A program made the translations under genes and the position numbers. Of a stretch of 62,221 nucleotides of DNA, positions 18,449 to 26,104 are shown piece after piece. The notes beneath the pieces are model-generated. The model had not been told where the DNA came from. It searched no databases and was given only the letters and a program-made list of their open reading frames with translations. Each line of letters starts with the position of its first letter. The first letter of the stretch is position 1. Source of the stretch: Streptococcus shenyangsis (GTDB lineage Bacteria; Bacillota; Bacilli; Lactobacillales; Streptococcaceae); NCBI RefSeq assembly GCF_006385785.1, contig NZ_VFSH01000012.1, forward strand, positions 1-62,221. The letters run 5' to 3'.

Positions 18449-20785
18449 ATGAACAAGAAAATATTAGAAACATTAGAGTTCAATAAGGTCAAGGCCTTGT
18501 TTGAACCTCATTTGTTGACCGAGCAGGGCTTGGAGCAATTGAGACAGCTGACTCCGACTGCTAAAGCGGATAAAATCAAACAGGCTTTTGCTGAGATGAA
18601 GGAAATGCAGGCTCTCTTTGTCGAGCAACCGCATTTTACTATTCTCGCAACCAAGGAAATCGCAGGAGTCTGCAAGCGTTTGGAGATGGGGGCGGACCTC
18701 AATATCGAGGAGTTCCTCCTCTTGAAGCGCGTACTTCTTGCCAGCCGAGAGCTGCAAAGTTTTTATGCCAATCTGGAAAATGTCAGCTTGGAAGAATTAG
18801 CCCTTTGGTTTGAGAAATTACATGATTTTCCGCAATTACAAGGAAATCTCCAAGCCTTTAATGATGCAGGTTTCATTGAAAATTTTGCCAGTGAAGAATT
18901 GGCGCGCATCCGTCGAAAAATCCATGATAGCGAGAGTCAGGTACGCGATGTTTTACAGGACCTGCTCAAGCAAAAAGCGCAGATGTTGACAGAAGGGATT
19001 ATTGCCAGCAGAAATGGCCGTCAGGTTCTACCTGTCAAAAACACTTACCGTAATAAGATTGCAGGTGTCGTCCATGATATTTCTGCCAGCGGAAACACCG
19101 TCTATATCGAACCCCGTGAGGTGGTCAAACTGAGCGAAGAAATCGCTAGTCTGCGAGCAGATGAGCGTTATGAAATGCTTCGCATTCTCCAAGAAATTTC
19201 TGAGCGTATCCGCCCTCATGCGGCTGAGATTGCCAATGATGCTTGGATTATCGGCCATCTGGACTTGATTCGTGCCAAGGTCCGCTTTATCCAAGAAAGG
19301 CAAGCAGTCGTACCTCAGCTGTCAGAAAATCAAGAAATTCAACTGCTACATGTCTGCCATCCTTTGGTCAAAAATGCCGTCGCAAATGATGTCCATTTTG
19401 GCCAAGATTTAACAGCCATTGTCATCACAGGTCCCAATACTGGTGGTAAGACCATCATGCTCAAAACTCTGGGATTGACGCAGATCATGGCTCAGTCTGG
19501 TTTGCCGATTTTAGCAGACAAGGGAAGTCGTGTTGGTATTTTTGAAGAAATTTTTGCTGATATTGGCGATGAACAGTCTATTGAACAGAGCTTGTCTACC
19601 TTCTCTAGCCACATGACCAATATTGTGGATATTCTTGGCAAGGTCAATCAACATTCACTCTTACTCTTGGATGAGTTGGGGGCTGGTACAGATCCCCAAG
19701 AGGGAGCCGCTCTTGCCATGGCTATTCTGGAGGACCTTCGCCTGCGTCAAGTCAAGACTATGGCGACCACCCACTATCCAGAACTCAAGGCCTACGGTAT
19801 TGAGACAGCCTTTGTGCAAAATGCCAGCATGGAGTTTGATACTGCAACTCTTCGCCCGACCTATCGCTTTATGCAGGGTGTTCCTGGCCGAAGCAATGCC
19901 TTCGAAATCGCTAAACGTTTAGGCCTATCTGAAGTTATCGTAGGGGATGCTAGTCAGCAGGTCGATCAGGACAATGATGTCAATCGGATTATTGAGCAGC
20001 TGGAAGAGCAGACGCTAGAGAGTCGCAAACGCTTGGATAATATCCGTGAGGTGGAGCAAGAAAATCTCAAGATGAACCGTGCTCTCAAAAAACTCTACAA
20101 CGAGCTCAATCGTGAAAAGGAAACCGAGCTTAACAAGGCGCGTGAACAGGCTGCTGAGATTGTAGACATGGCCCTCAGTGAAAGTGACCAGATTCTCAAA
20201 AATCTCCACAGTAAATCTCAACTTAAACCCCATGAAATCATTGAAGCCAAGGCCAAGCTGAAGAAATTGGCTCCTGAAAAAGTGGACTTGTCTAAAAACA
20301 AGGTCCTTCAAAAGGCCAAGAAAAAACGAGCTCCAAAGGTGGGAGATGATATCGTGGTTCTCAGTTATGGCCAGCGTGGTACCCTGACCAGTCAACTCAA
20401 GGATGGTCGCTGGGAAGCCCAAGTTGGTTTGATCAAGATGACCTTGGAAGAAAAAGAATTTGACCTTGTTCAAGCTCAGCAAGAAAAGCAAGTCAAGAAG
20501 AAACAGGTCAATGTTGTGAAACGAACTTCTGGTCGTGGCCCACAAGCCAGACTGGACCTTCGAGGCAAACGCTATGAAGAGGCTATGAATGAGCTAGATG
20601 CCTTCATTGACCAAGCCCTGCTTAATAATATGGCTCAAGTTGACATCATCCATGGTATCGGAACAGGTGTCATCCGTGAAGGAGTTACCAAATACCTACA
20701 AAGAAACAAGCATGTCAAGAGTTTCGGCTATGCCCCACAAAATGCTGGAGGCAGTGGTGCGACTATTGTGACTTTTAAAGGATAA
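18449..20785 (+). CDS. mutS2: MutS2 endonuclease/ATPase
   Basis: A 778-residue MutS-family protein without the mismatch-recognition domain. The core has lever/clamp helices, then an ATPase with Walker A GPNTGGKT near residue 330, [19 protein letters not shown] (Walker B) and [12 protein letters not shown] charged coiled-coil linker follows (about 515-630), then a C-terminal Smr nuclease domain ([15 protein letters not shown] and [14 protein letters not shown]). Family roles are suppression of recombination and rescue of collided ribosomes. An aaggaa site precedes the ATG. A terminator shared with the convergent regulator gene follows. Confidence 0.95.
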   Translation: MNKKILETLEFNKVKALFEPHLLTEQGLEQLRQLTPTAKADKIKQAFAEMKEMQALFVEQPHFTILATKEIAGVCKRLEMGADLNIEEFLLLKRVLLASRELQSFYANLENVSLEELALWFEKLHDFPQLQGNLQAFNDAGFIENFASEELARIRRKIHDSESQVRDVLQDLLKQKAQMLTEGIIASRNGRQVLPVKNTYRNKIAGVVHDISASGNTVYIEPREVVKLSEEIASLRADERYEMLRILQEISERIRPHAAEIANDAWIIGHLDLIRAKVRFIQERQAVVPQLSENQEIQLLHVCHPLVKNAVANDVHFGQDLTAIVITGPNTGGKTIMLKTLGLTQIMAQSGLPILADKGSRVGIFEEIFADIGDEQSIEQSLSTFSSHMTNIVDILGKVNQHSLLLLDELGAGTDPQEGAALAMAILEDLRLRQVKTMATTHYPELKAYGIETAFVQNASMEFDTATLRPTYRFMQGVPGRSNAFEIAKRLGLSEVIVGDASQQVDQDNDVNRIIEQLEEQTLESRKRLDNIREVEQENLKMNRALKKLYNELNREKETELNKAREQAAEIVDMALSESDQILKNLHSKSQLKPHEIIEAKAKLKKLAPEKVDLSKNKVLQKAKKKRAPKVGDDIVVLSYGQRGTLTSQLKDGRWEAQVGLIKMTLEEKEFDLVQAQQEKQVKKKQVNVVKRTSGRGPQARLDLRGKRYEEAMNELDAFIDQALLNNMAQVDIIHGIGTGVIREGVTKYLQRNKHVKSFGYAPQNAGGSGATIVTFKG

Positions 20786-20787
20786 GA

Positions 20788-20826
20788 AAAGCCTGAGGAA
20801 ATATGTAGTTCCTCAAGCTTTTTTTG
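20788..20826. terminator. Bidirectional terminator between mutS2 and the Rgg-like regulator
   Basis: aagcctgaggaa pairs with ttcctcaagctt, with a T run on the right and AAAA on the left, serving the convergent genes. Confidence 0.85.
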
Positions 20827-20835
20827 CTTTCTAGA

Positions 20836-21765
20836 TTAGATATCTAAAGGTTGTCCAGTGCGATTGAGTTGTGTGACAGTAACAAAGAAATCCTCTCTCA
20901 TTCGAGTCAGAAGTTGATTTGGATAGATTTGTTCAAAGTTATCAAGACTAGCAAAGATATGTTTAGCAAGCTCTAGACCTTTGACATCATCTTGTCTGAG
21001 AAAATTATTAGCCCGCTCCATGGAAAGACCAATCATCTCTGTCATCTTGGTACTCAGTAGAGGGAAGGTATTAATCACTTCCAGAGTCTTCAACGCTAGA
21101 TTTTCAGCTTTATCATAGTAGCCATTAACAGAGTAATGCTTGATAGCAGTTCTTAAGCAGGCAATATAGTAGTCAGCAGTACGGATTGAATGGTATTCAG
21201 TCTGTTTTTTTAGAGTATCTAATAAGTGGTAGAGTCTGTAGTCTAAAAATTCGATTGAAAAGTGAGGAAGGATAGATGAAAAGATATTCACTTCAATTTT
21301 ATTCCAATCGTCCAATTCACTAAGATAGTTCTTGATATATTCTAGTTCTTGATAATCTTTTGGAGTCAGAAAAGAATCGCCGATGATGTTTGCGATAGCA
21401 AATTTATTGACTACACGATTGGCAATTACATAGTGTTCAGCAATCCCAGGATTTTCTAAGGGCTGATTAATCAAGCTAATAATCTTTTTAAATTCACGCT
21501 TATAGGCCAAATCAGCAACTTGAGCCTGTAATTTATGAAATTCAGTTGGGAACATCTGCGTTTTGAGACTATCAAAGGTTTCTTTATCAATTCCAATATT
21601 AGAAAGAATCTCTTCAAATTTTTGAATGGTTATTCGAGATTTTCCTTGCTCAAACTGACGTAAAAAGTGAGGAGTCACTGTAGTTCCAGCAGCTTCCTTC
21701 TGTGTAAATCCTCTCTCCTCGCGGATGGCCTTATAGACTAATCCATACACACTTTCATCTTGCAT
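20836..21765 (-). CDS. Rgg/MutR-family transcriptional regulator
   Basis: A 309-residue regulator. An N-terminal helix-turn-helix (about residues 5-60; AIREERGFTQKEAA then FLRQFEQGKSRITIQKFEEI) precedes a long all-helical C-terminal part like the TPR-type domain of Rgg/MutR proteins, which bind short peptides in several family members. I start it at the ATG at 21765, with gaggag six bases upstream; an upstream TTG is inside that ribosome site. It is divergent from the SPFH operon. The region between them has a G14 tract and two copies of a motif that also precedes the gene at 25129. No obvious peptide pheromone gene was found next to it. Confidence 0.82.
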   Translation of the reverse strand: MQDESVYGLVYKAIREERGFTQKEAAGTTVTPHFLRQFEQGKSRITIQKFEEILSNIGIDKETFDSLKTQMFPTEFHKLQAQVADLAYKREFKKIISLINQPLENPGIAEHYVIANRVVNKFAIANIIGDSFLTPKDYQELEYIKNYLSELDDWNKIEVNIFSSILPHFSIEFLDYRLYHLLDTLKKQTEYHSIRTADYYIACLRTAIKHYSVNGYYDKAENLALKTLEVINTFPLLSTKMTEMIGLSMERANNFLRQDDVKGLELAKHIFASLDNFEQIYPNQLLTRMREDFFVTVTQLNRTGQPLDI

Positions 21766-21839
21766 CCTAAATCTCCTCAAGTCCTTTTTTTCATTCTATC
21801 ATAATTCTACCAGTTTTTAAGGAAATTTTTAGAAAAAAG

Positions 21840-21858
21840 TAATTATAGTTACGTTTTT
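21840..21858 (+). promoter_or_regulatory. Putative operator, copy 1 (upstream of the G tract)
   Basis: taattatagttacgttttt differs at four positions or fewer from the copy at 21892-21910, 52 bases downstream in the same orientation. It is on the regulator side of the G14 tract. Confidence 0.5.
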
Positions 21859-21860
21859 TC

Positions 21861-21874
21861 GGGGGGGGGGGGGG
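21861..21874 (+). repeat. Homopolymer of 14 G between divergent genes
   Basis: Fourteen consecutive G follow ttttttc in an otherwise AT-rich intergenic region. The tract separates two copies of a putative operator. Such tracts change length by slipped-strand mispairing, so the spacing could vary between cells. The exact count is also prone to sequencing error. Confidence 0.85.
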
Positions 21875-21891
21875 TAATTGTTCAATAAAGG

Positions 21892-21910
21892 TAAATATAG
21901 ATACGCTTTT
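21892..21910 (+). promoter_or_regulatory. Putative operator, copy 2, of the SPFH operon promoter
   Basis: taaatatagatacgctttt lies 23 bases before the -10 tatact (21934-21939). The same motif with two changes lies exactly 23 bases before the -10-like hexamer of the gene at 25129. No good -35 is visible, consistent with activation by the neighbouring Rgg-like regulator; that link is inference. Confidence 0.65.
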
Positions 21911-21933
21911 AGTAAATAAGGTAAATAGCATGC

Positions 21934-22039
21934 TATACTGTAACCGTAAACAACAAAATATAAAAGGAGATTACTTATAATTATAATTTGTTAAATGCCT
22001 CTACGAAATAATAGAGAGTTACTAAACAAGTTGTTATGA
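21934..22039 (+). promoter_or_regulatory. Promoter -10 and leader of the SPFH operon, with a ribosome site lacking a start codon
   Basis: tatact at 21934-21939 is the -10. The leader then resembles that of the gene at 25129 (gtaaacaa, A-rich, aaaggag), but where that gene has ATG after ataa this leader has no start near aaaggag (21963-21969). A 14-codon frame at 21995-22039 exists but is 25 bases from that ribosome site. The SPFH gene has its own site, aaaggag, close to 22040. Confidence 0.5.
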
Positions 22040-22051
22040 AAAGGAGTAGTT

Positions 22052-23095
22052 ATGGCATTAAATATATTTGAAGTTGTTCGGTATGAAGGAGAAGATACTA
22101 GGAATATACTAGCTTGGCGACATCCTAATAAAAATATGAAACCTGGAACAACTTTGATTGTTAATCCTGGTCAGCGAGCTGTTTTTTTCTCAAATGGTCG
22201 AGCTGTTGAAAGTTATGAGGAAGGTAAACATAAGATTGATGGAAACAATACTCAGTTTCTATCTGGACTAAAATCTTTTGTCAGTGGGGGTGTGTCACCA
22301 GATTCTTCGTTCCTTTGGTTTGTCAACATGTACGATTTACAACCAATTGGATGGGGGACACCGTCACCGATATTGGTTAGAGATCCAGAAAGTCAAATTC
22401 CTGTTGAGCTAAAATCGTATGGGAACTTTATTCCGAGAATTGTTGATTTAGAAACTTTTATCTTAGAGTTTATGCCAAGCCATCCAGATATGATTACAGC
22501 TGATGTCTTTCAAAAACGCTTTAGACAAGCTGCTATAGGCATTATCAATTCAGCTGTTTCTCAGGTGGTTTATAACAATAAGATTGCAGTCATTGATATT
22601 GAAAAGCACACGTATGATATAGCTTTGGAATTATCAAAAATTTTATCAAATCATTTTTCTAAATATGGGATTAGTGTTGAAGAATTCAATATTGAATCTC
22701 TGAAGGTTAATAAAGATAGTCATGGTTATAAGGAGATTTTTGAATATCATCAAAGAGTTTTGACTTCCAAAGGTAAACGTGCAGGTCGTGACATTGAAGG
22801 TTACACTTATCAAGAAGAGCGTCAATTTGATGTTTTAGAAGAAGCAGCACAAAATGAAGGCTCTGCAGGTAACCTAATGGGAGCTGGTATGGGGATATCT
22901 ATGGGACTTGGATTAGGAGCCCAATTTGGTAATTTGATGGGAAGTATGGGAAATACGCCTTCACCAGATAAACAACCAAATCAGAATCAATCCGTTTCAA
23001 ATGAAGAAATCGGTTTAGCTAAGTTTTGTAGTCAATGTGGGACTGCATTTTTAGAGGGAGCTAAGTTCTGTTCCAATTGTGGTCAGGCAAGATAG
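22052..23095 (+). CDS. YdjI-like SPFH-domain protein with C-terminal zinc ribbon
   Basis: A 347-residue protein with no signal peptide. Residues about 30-250 match an SPFH/band-7 type domain (TLIVNPGQRAVFFSNGRAV; IDIEKHTYDIALELSKILS). A Gly/Met-rich stretch follows (GNLMGAGMGISMGLGLGAQ), then a zinc ribbon FCSQCGTAFLEGAKFCSNCG. This is the layout of Bacillus YdjI, which works with membrane partners and PspA at the stressed membrane. Here the following genes encode three small membrane proteins and no PspA is visible. The start follows aaaggagtag. A membrane-stress or membrane-organising role is inferred. Confidence 0.78.
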   Translation: MALNIFEVVRYEGEDTRNILAWRHPNKNMKPGTTLIVNPGQRAVFFSNGRAVESYEEGKHKIDGNNTQFLSGLKSFVSGGVSPDSSFLWFVNMYDLQPIGWGTPSPILVRDPESQIPVELKSYGNFIPRIVDLETFILEFMPSHPDMITADVFQKRFRQAAIGIINSAVSQVVYNNKIAVIDIEKHTYDIALELSKILSNHFSKYGISVEEFNIESLKVNKDSHGYKEIFEYHQRVLTSKGKRAGRDIEGYTYQEERQFDVLEEAAQNEGSAGNLMGAGMGISMGLGLGAQFGNLMGSMGNTPSPDKQPNQNQSVSNEEIGLAKFCSQCGTAFLEGAKFCSNCGQAR

Positions 23096-23104
23096 GAGAA
23101 GAAT

Positions 23105-23515
23105 ATGAGTAAAAATATTTGGATTTATGTAGCTGGTGCTGTGACCATCATTACTACAATTATTTTAGGATTATTAATTCCGCATCTATCTATTTCTTTA
23201 TACTATGTTGCCTTGGGATTTTTAGTAATAGCAGAGTTTGTGTTTTTCCTACAAATGGTTATCAAGCGTCAATTTACAGATTGGCTACCAATCAATGTAG
23301 TTACAGCTATTTGGATAATTGGGCAAGTTTTCATGATGCCTCTAGTACAAATTTTACCAAGTTTTCTATTTTGGATTATTGAAGTACTAGCAATCGGTTT
23401 GGTGGCCATTATAGGCTCTTTAACAGCAGCGGATAGCCACTATCGTAAAGAACGGGCAGAAGCTTTCTCAGAAAATGCAGAGGATGTTTTTAATACTAAA
23501 AAGGGAGATTATTGA
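23105..23515 (+). CDS. Small four-helix membrane protein of the SPFH operon
   Basis: A 136-residue protein with four hydrophobic segments (about residues 6-25, 29-48, 60-82 and 85-105) and a charged cytoplasmic tail (ADSHYRKERAEAFSENAEDV). I do not recognise a family. It starts 9 bases after the SPFH stop with aggagaag upstream, and its stop overlaps the next start (TGATG), so it is translationally linked to both neighbours. Its place suggests a membrane partner of the SPFH protein. Confidence 0.7.
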   Translation: MSKNIWIYVAGAVTIITTIILGLLIPHLSISLYYVALGFLVIAEFVFFLQMVIKRQFTDWLPINVVTAIWIIGQVFMMPLVQILPSFLFWIIEVLAIGLVAIIGSLTAADSHYRKERAEAFSENAEDVFNTKKGDY

Positions 23516-24543
23516 TGTATCAAATATTTAGATTTTTTAGTTTATACTTTATCGGCTTAACGAGTACTATGTTATTTGTTATTCTCATATCTTGGGGATT
23601 TAATGGATTCGATACTATAAGGTTTTTACGTTCATCACCAGTTATATTTACTTCTTTTTCTTTGCTTTTATCTGCCTTTGTTTATTATAGTTGTGGAGTT
23701 TTAGAAAATATCAAAATAAAAGCAAAAGCTTTAGATGATGTATATAATGGAGAAGAATCATATAAGGATTCCCTTGATGGAATGTATAATTTATACGATG
23801 ATGAAAACAACATATACTATGAGGGAGAGGTTGAAAGTTTTTTTGAGACTGCCTGGAGAGTATTGGGAGTATTTATAAAGTGGTTTTTTCTTCAATTAGT
23901 ATTTTTTGTTTTCAATATGATTTTTACGTCAAATATTGGAATAGAGGCTGGAGCGGGAATACTTTTTTCCATTGTAAGTTTTACTAGTATTGGTATATTT
24001 ATTGGAATTCCTCTCTTTATTTTTCGTTTACTAGAATGGACGGAGGAGAGAGTTTTGACTTATACACCTTTGATGTCTTTAATCATAATACTCTATTCTG
24101 TTCCTAATGTTCCTTATATTATTTTTGCCCTACTATTGTTATGTATCAGACCTCGTGGAAGTTCTATAGCAGAAAATATTGAGGAATGTTTCACCTTTGA
24201 AAATTTAAAATATTATGCAACCTTACCTACAGCTATTTTGACAGTCGGTGTTTTTACAACTGCATCATCAAATAAATTATTAAGCTTTATTCTCATTATT
24301 GTTACATATCTTGTATGTTTAGTAACTGTCTTAGTAATGACTTATCAGGAGTCAAAACGAGACGAGGAGCGTAAGAAACAGAAGGAAATTAAAAATTTAC
24401 ATCGGATTTTTGCAAGACATAAAATTACAGAATATTCTTATGCGGTCATTTGTCCATCATGTAGTAGCTATAACATTCTTGAATTGGGTAAGGGGAAAGA
24501 CTGTGGACATTGTGGAGCATGGCTATCTAGAGAGGAGAATTAA
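23515..24543 (+). CDS. Polytopic membrane protein with C-terminal zinc ribbon
   Basis: A 342-residue protein starting at the ATG at 23515, which overlaps the previous stop; a TTG one codon earlier is less likely. It has about eight hydrophobic segments, an acidic loop between the second and third (near residue 75-100, DDVYNGEESYKDSL), a charged stretch ESKRDEERKKQKEIKN, and a C-terminal zinc ribbon with CPSC and CGHC separated by 13 residues. The same ribbon spacing recurs in the next gene. The architecture (membrane part plus ribbon) recalls YdjG-like partners of YdjI proteins. Function unknown. Confidence 0.7.
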   Translation: MYQIFRFFSLYFIGLTSTMLFVILISWGFNGFDTIRFLRSSPVIFTSFSLLLSAFVYYSCGVLENIKIKAKALDDVYNGEESYKDSLDGMYNLYDDENNIYYEGEVESFFETAWRVLGVFIKWFFLQLVFFVFNMIFTSNIGIEAGAGILFSIVSFTSIGIFIGIPLFIFRLLEWTEERVLTYTPLMSLIIILYSVPNVPYIIFALLLLCIRPRGSSIAENIEECFTFENLKYYATLPTAILTVGVFTTASSNKLLSFILIIVTYLVCLVTVLVMTYQESKRDEERKKQKEIKNLHRIFARHKITEYSYAVICPSCSSYNILELGKGKDCGHCGAWLSREEN

Positions 24544-24966
24544 ATGAGACGTCATCGTTTAATCATTACAAAGTTAATTTATCCAATACTATTTGTGATT
24601 AATGTCTACTTGGGTATTCAATTCTATTTATATTTCACATCTTTTCCAGATAAATTTATAAACTATGTCTCGCCTATATACTTGATTGTTTTCTCTGCTT
24701 TTGTTTTCTTCTTAGTCTTATCTTTCTTTGTTTTAATGAAGACACCTACTATGAAGAAATATGAAAAGAGTCTAAAAACAGTTTTAGAATATGAGAAACG
24801 TGATGAAGATGTTATTCAAAGTCAAGGACAAAAGATCAGCAAAGAAACAGATTATCGTTTATCTGCTAAACGAGTCTACTGTCCAACATGTGATGCACCA
24901 ACAGAAGGTGTGGTTGGTTCTTCCCTAACCTGTGAAAATTGCGGGGAGACTTTTGAAGTATCTTAG
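24544..24966 (+). CDS. Small membrane protein with C-terminal zinc ribbon
   Basis: A 140-residue protein with two N-terminal membrane helices (about residues 8-30 and 40-65), a charged linker and a C-terminal zinc ribbon: CPTC, 13 residues, CENC. The spacing equals that of the preceding gene. Its ATG directly follows the previous stop codon. I do not recognise a named family. It closes the SPFH operon; the next gene has its own promoter. Confidence 0.7.
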   Translation: MRRHRLIITKLIYPILFVINVYLGIQFYLYFTSFPDKFINYVSPIYLIVFSAFVFFLVLSFFVLMKTPTMKKYEKSLKTVLEYEKRDEDVIQSQGQKISKETDYRLSAKRVYCPTCDAPTEGVVGSSLTCENCGETFEVS

Positions 24967-25040
24967 TCATTAGAAATGGATAAAAAGTTAAGTATGGTTT
25001 CCCTGATATAAAAAAGTTAGTTTAAAAATCAAATAAAGTA

Positions 25041-25059
25041 TAAATACAGATACTCTTTT
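25041..25059 (+). promoter_or_regulatory. Putative operator of the secreted choline-binding gene, same motif as at 21892
   Basis: taaatacagatactctttt has two differences from the copy at 21892-21910. The -10-like hexamer attact (25083-25088) is again 23 bases from the motif end, and the downstream leader (gtaaacaa, A-rich, aaaggagg) is also alike. Confidence 0.65.
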
Positions 25060-25128
25060 CATAAAAATAGTAGAGTCCATACATTACTGTTAGTGTAAAC
25101 AATAAAAATTTAAAGGAGGTTTTTGATA

Positions 25129-26043
25129 ATGAAGTCAAAAACAGTTTTAGTAACCAGCCTAGCGGCTGCAACATTTGGTCTTGTCTCTCTTGTAGACACA
25201 ACAGGAGTTCTACCTTTTTCAGCGCAAACGGTGCAGGCTGACACACAAACTCTTATCCCAACGGCAAAATATTATATTATTCTTCCGAATGATGCAGAAA
25301 TATTTAATAGATGGAAGGGAACTGTTAATATTCCTATTATTGGGGCTACAAAAACTACTCCAGAATTATCTTATTTCCAAGAATCTGATCGCAACTATAT
25401 AGCTCTTGAGAATAAGTCTGGTGCCAATTACATAGAGTGGAAGGGGACTGTAGAAGAGTTTAAAGAGGCTATTAAGAAGCTGACGGATAAAAAACCAACT
25501 CCAAATCCAGCTCCAATTCCACAATCGGATAAAAAACCAACCCCAGATCCAACTCCAATTCCAAAATCTACAGTTCCATCTGGATGGTCAGGTTCGTCCT
25601 ACTACCAAAATGGTACGAAAGTTACTAATAAGTGGATTTTCGATAAAAACTATAATTCCTACTTCTACCTAGATGCTTCAGGTAACTTTGTCCAAAATTC
25701 TTGGGTAGGAAACTATTACCTTAAATCAGGTGGTTACATGGCTAAGAGTGAGTGGATTTTTGATAAGAACTATGGTGCCTACTATTATCTAACGTCTGAG
25801 GGAAGCTATTCTTACAGTACTTGGGTTGGTGATTATTATGTTAAATCAAATGGTAAGATGGCTACAAAAGAGTGGATTTTTGATAAAAACTATGATTCAT
25901 ACTATTATTTAACATTAGAAGGCAGCTATGCTCGTAACACATGGGTAGGTGACTACTATCTCAAATCAAATGGTAAGATGGCAGTCAACGAACGTACCCC
26001 AGATGGCTACCAAGTAGATAGTTCAGGTAAGTGGGTTAAATAA
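25129..26043 (+). CDS. Secreted choline-binding-type protein co-regulated with the SPFH operon
   Basis: A 304-residue exported protein with the signal peptide cleaved near residue 37 (TVQA/D). A small unique domain (about residues 40-120, TAKYYIILPNDAEIFNRWKG) is followed by a proline linker with two KKPTPxPxPIP units. Cell-wall-binding repeats of the LytB-like type complete it (EWIFDKNYGAYYYL, STWVGDYYVKSNGKMA). I start it at the ATG at 25129 after aaggagg (25113-25119), not at an upstream TTG. No enzyme domain is visible. Its promoter copies that of the SPFH operon, so it likely belongs to the same regulon. The unique domain is unassigned. Confidence 0.82.
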   Translation: MKSKTVLVTSLAAATFGLVSLVDTTGVLPFSAQTVQADTQTLIPTAKYYIILPNDAEIFNRWKGTVNIPIIGATKTTPELSYFQESDRNYIALENKSGANYIEWKGTVEEFKEAIKKLTDKKPTPNPAPIPQSDKKPTPDPTPIPKSTVPSGWSGSSYYQNGTKVTNKWIFDKNYNSYFYLDASGNFVQNSWVGNYYLKSGGYMAKSEWIFDKNYGAYYYLTSEGSYSYSTWVGDYYVKSNGKMATKEWIFDKNYDSYYYLTLEGSYARNTWVGDYYLKSNGKMAVNERTPDGYQVDSSGKWVK

Positions 26044-26056
26044 AATAAAAATAGTG

Positions 26057-26086
26057 AAAGGAATTAGCACGGGCTGATTCCTTTCT
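26057..26086 (+). terminator. Probable terminator after the choline-binding gene
   Basis: aaaggaat pairs with attccttt across a 12-base loop; the tail ctctta is only weakly T-rich. Confidence 0.55.
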
Positions 26087-26104
26087 CTTAGATAAGGGAG
26101 CAAT

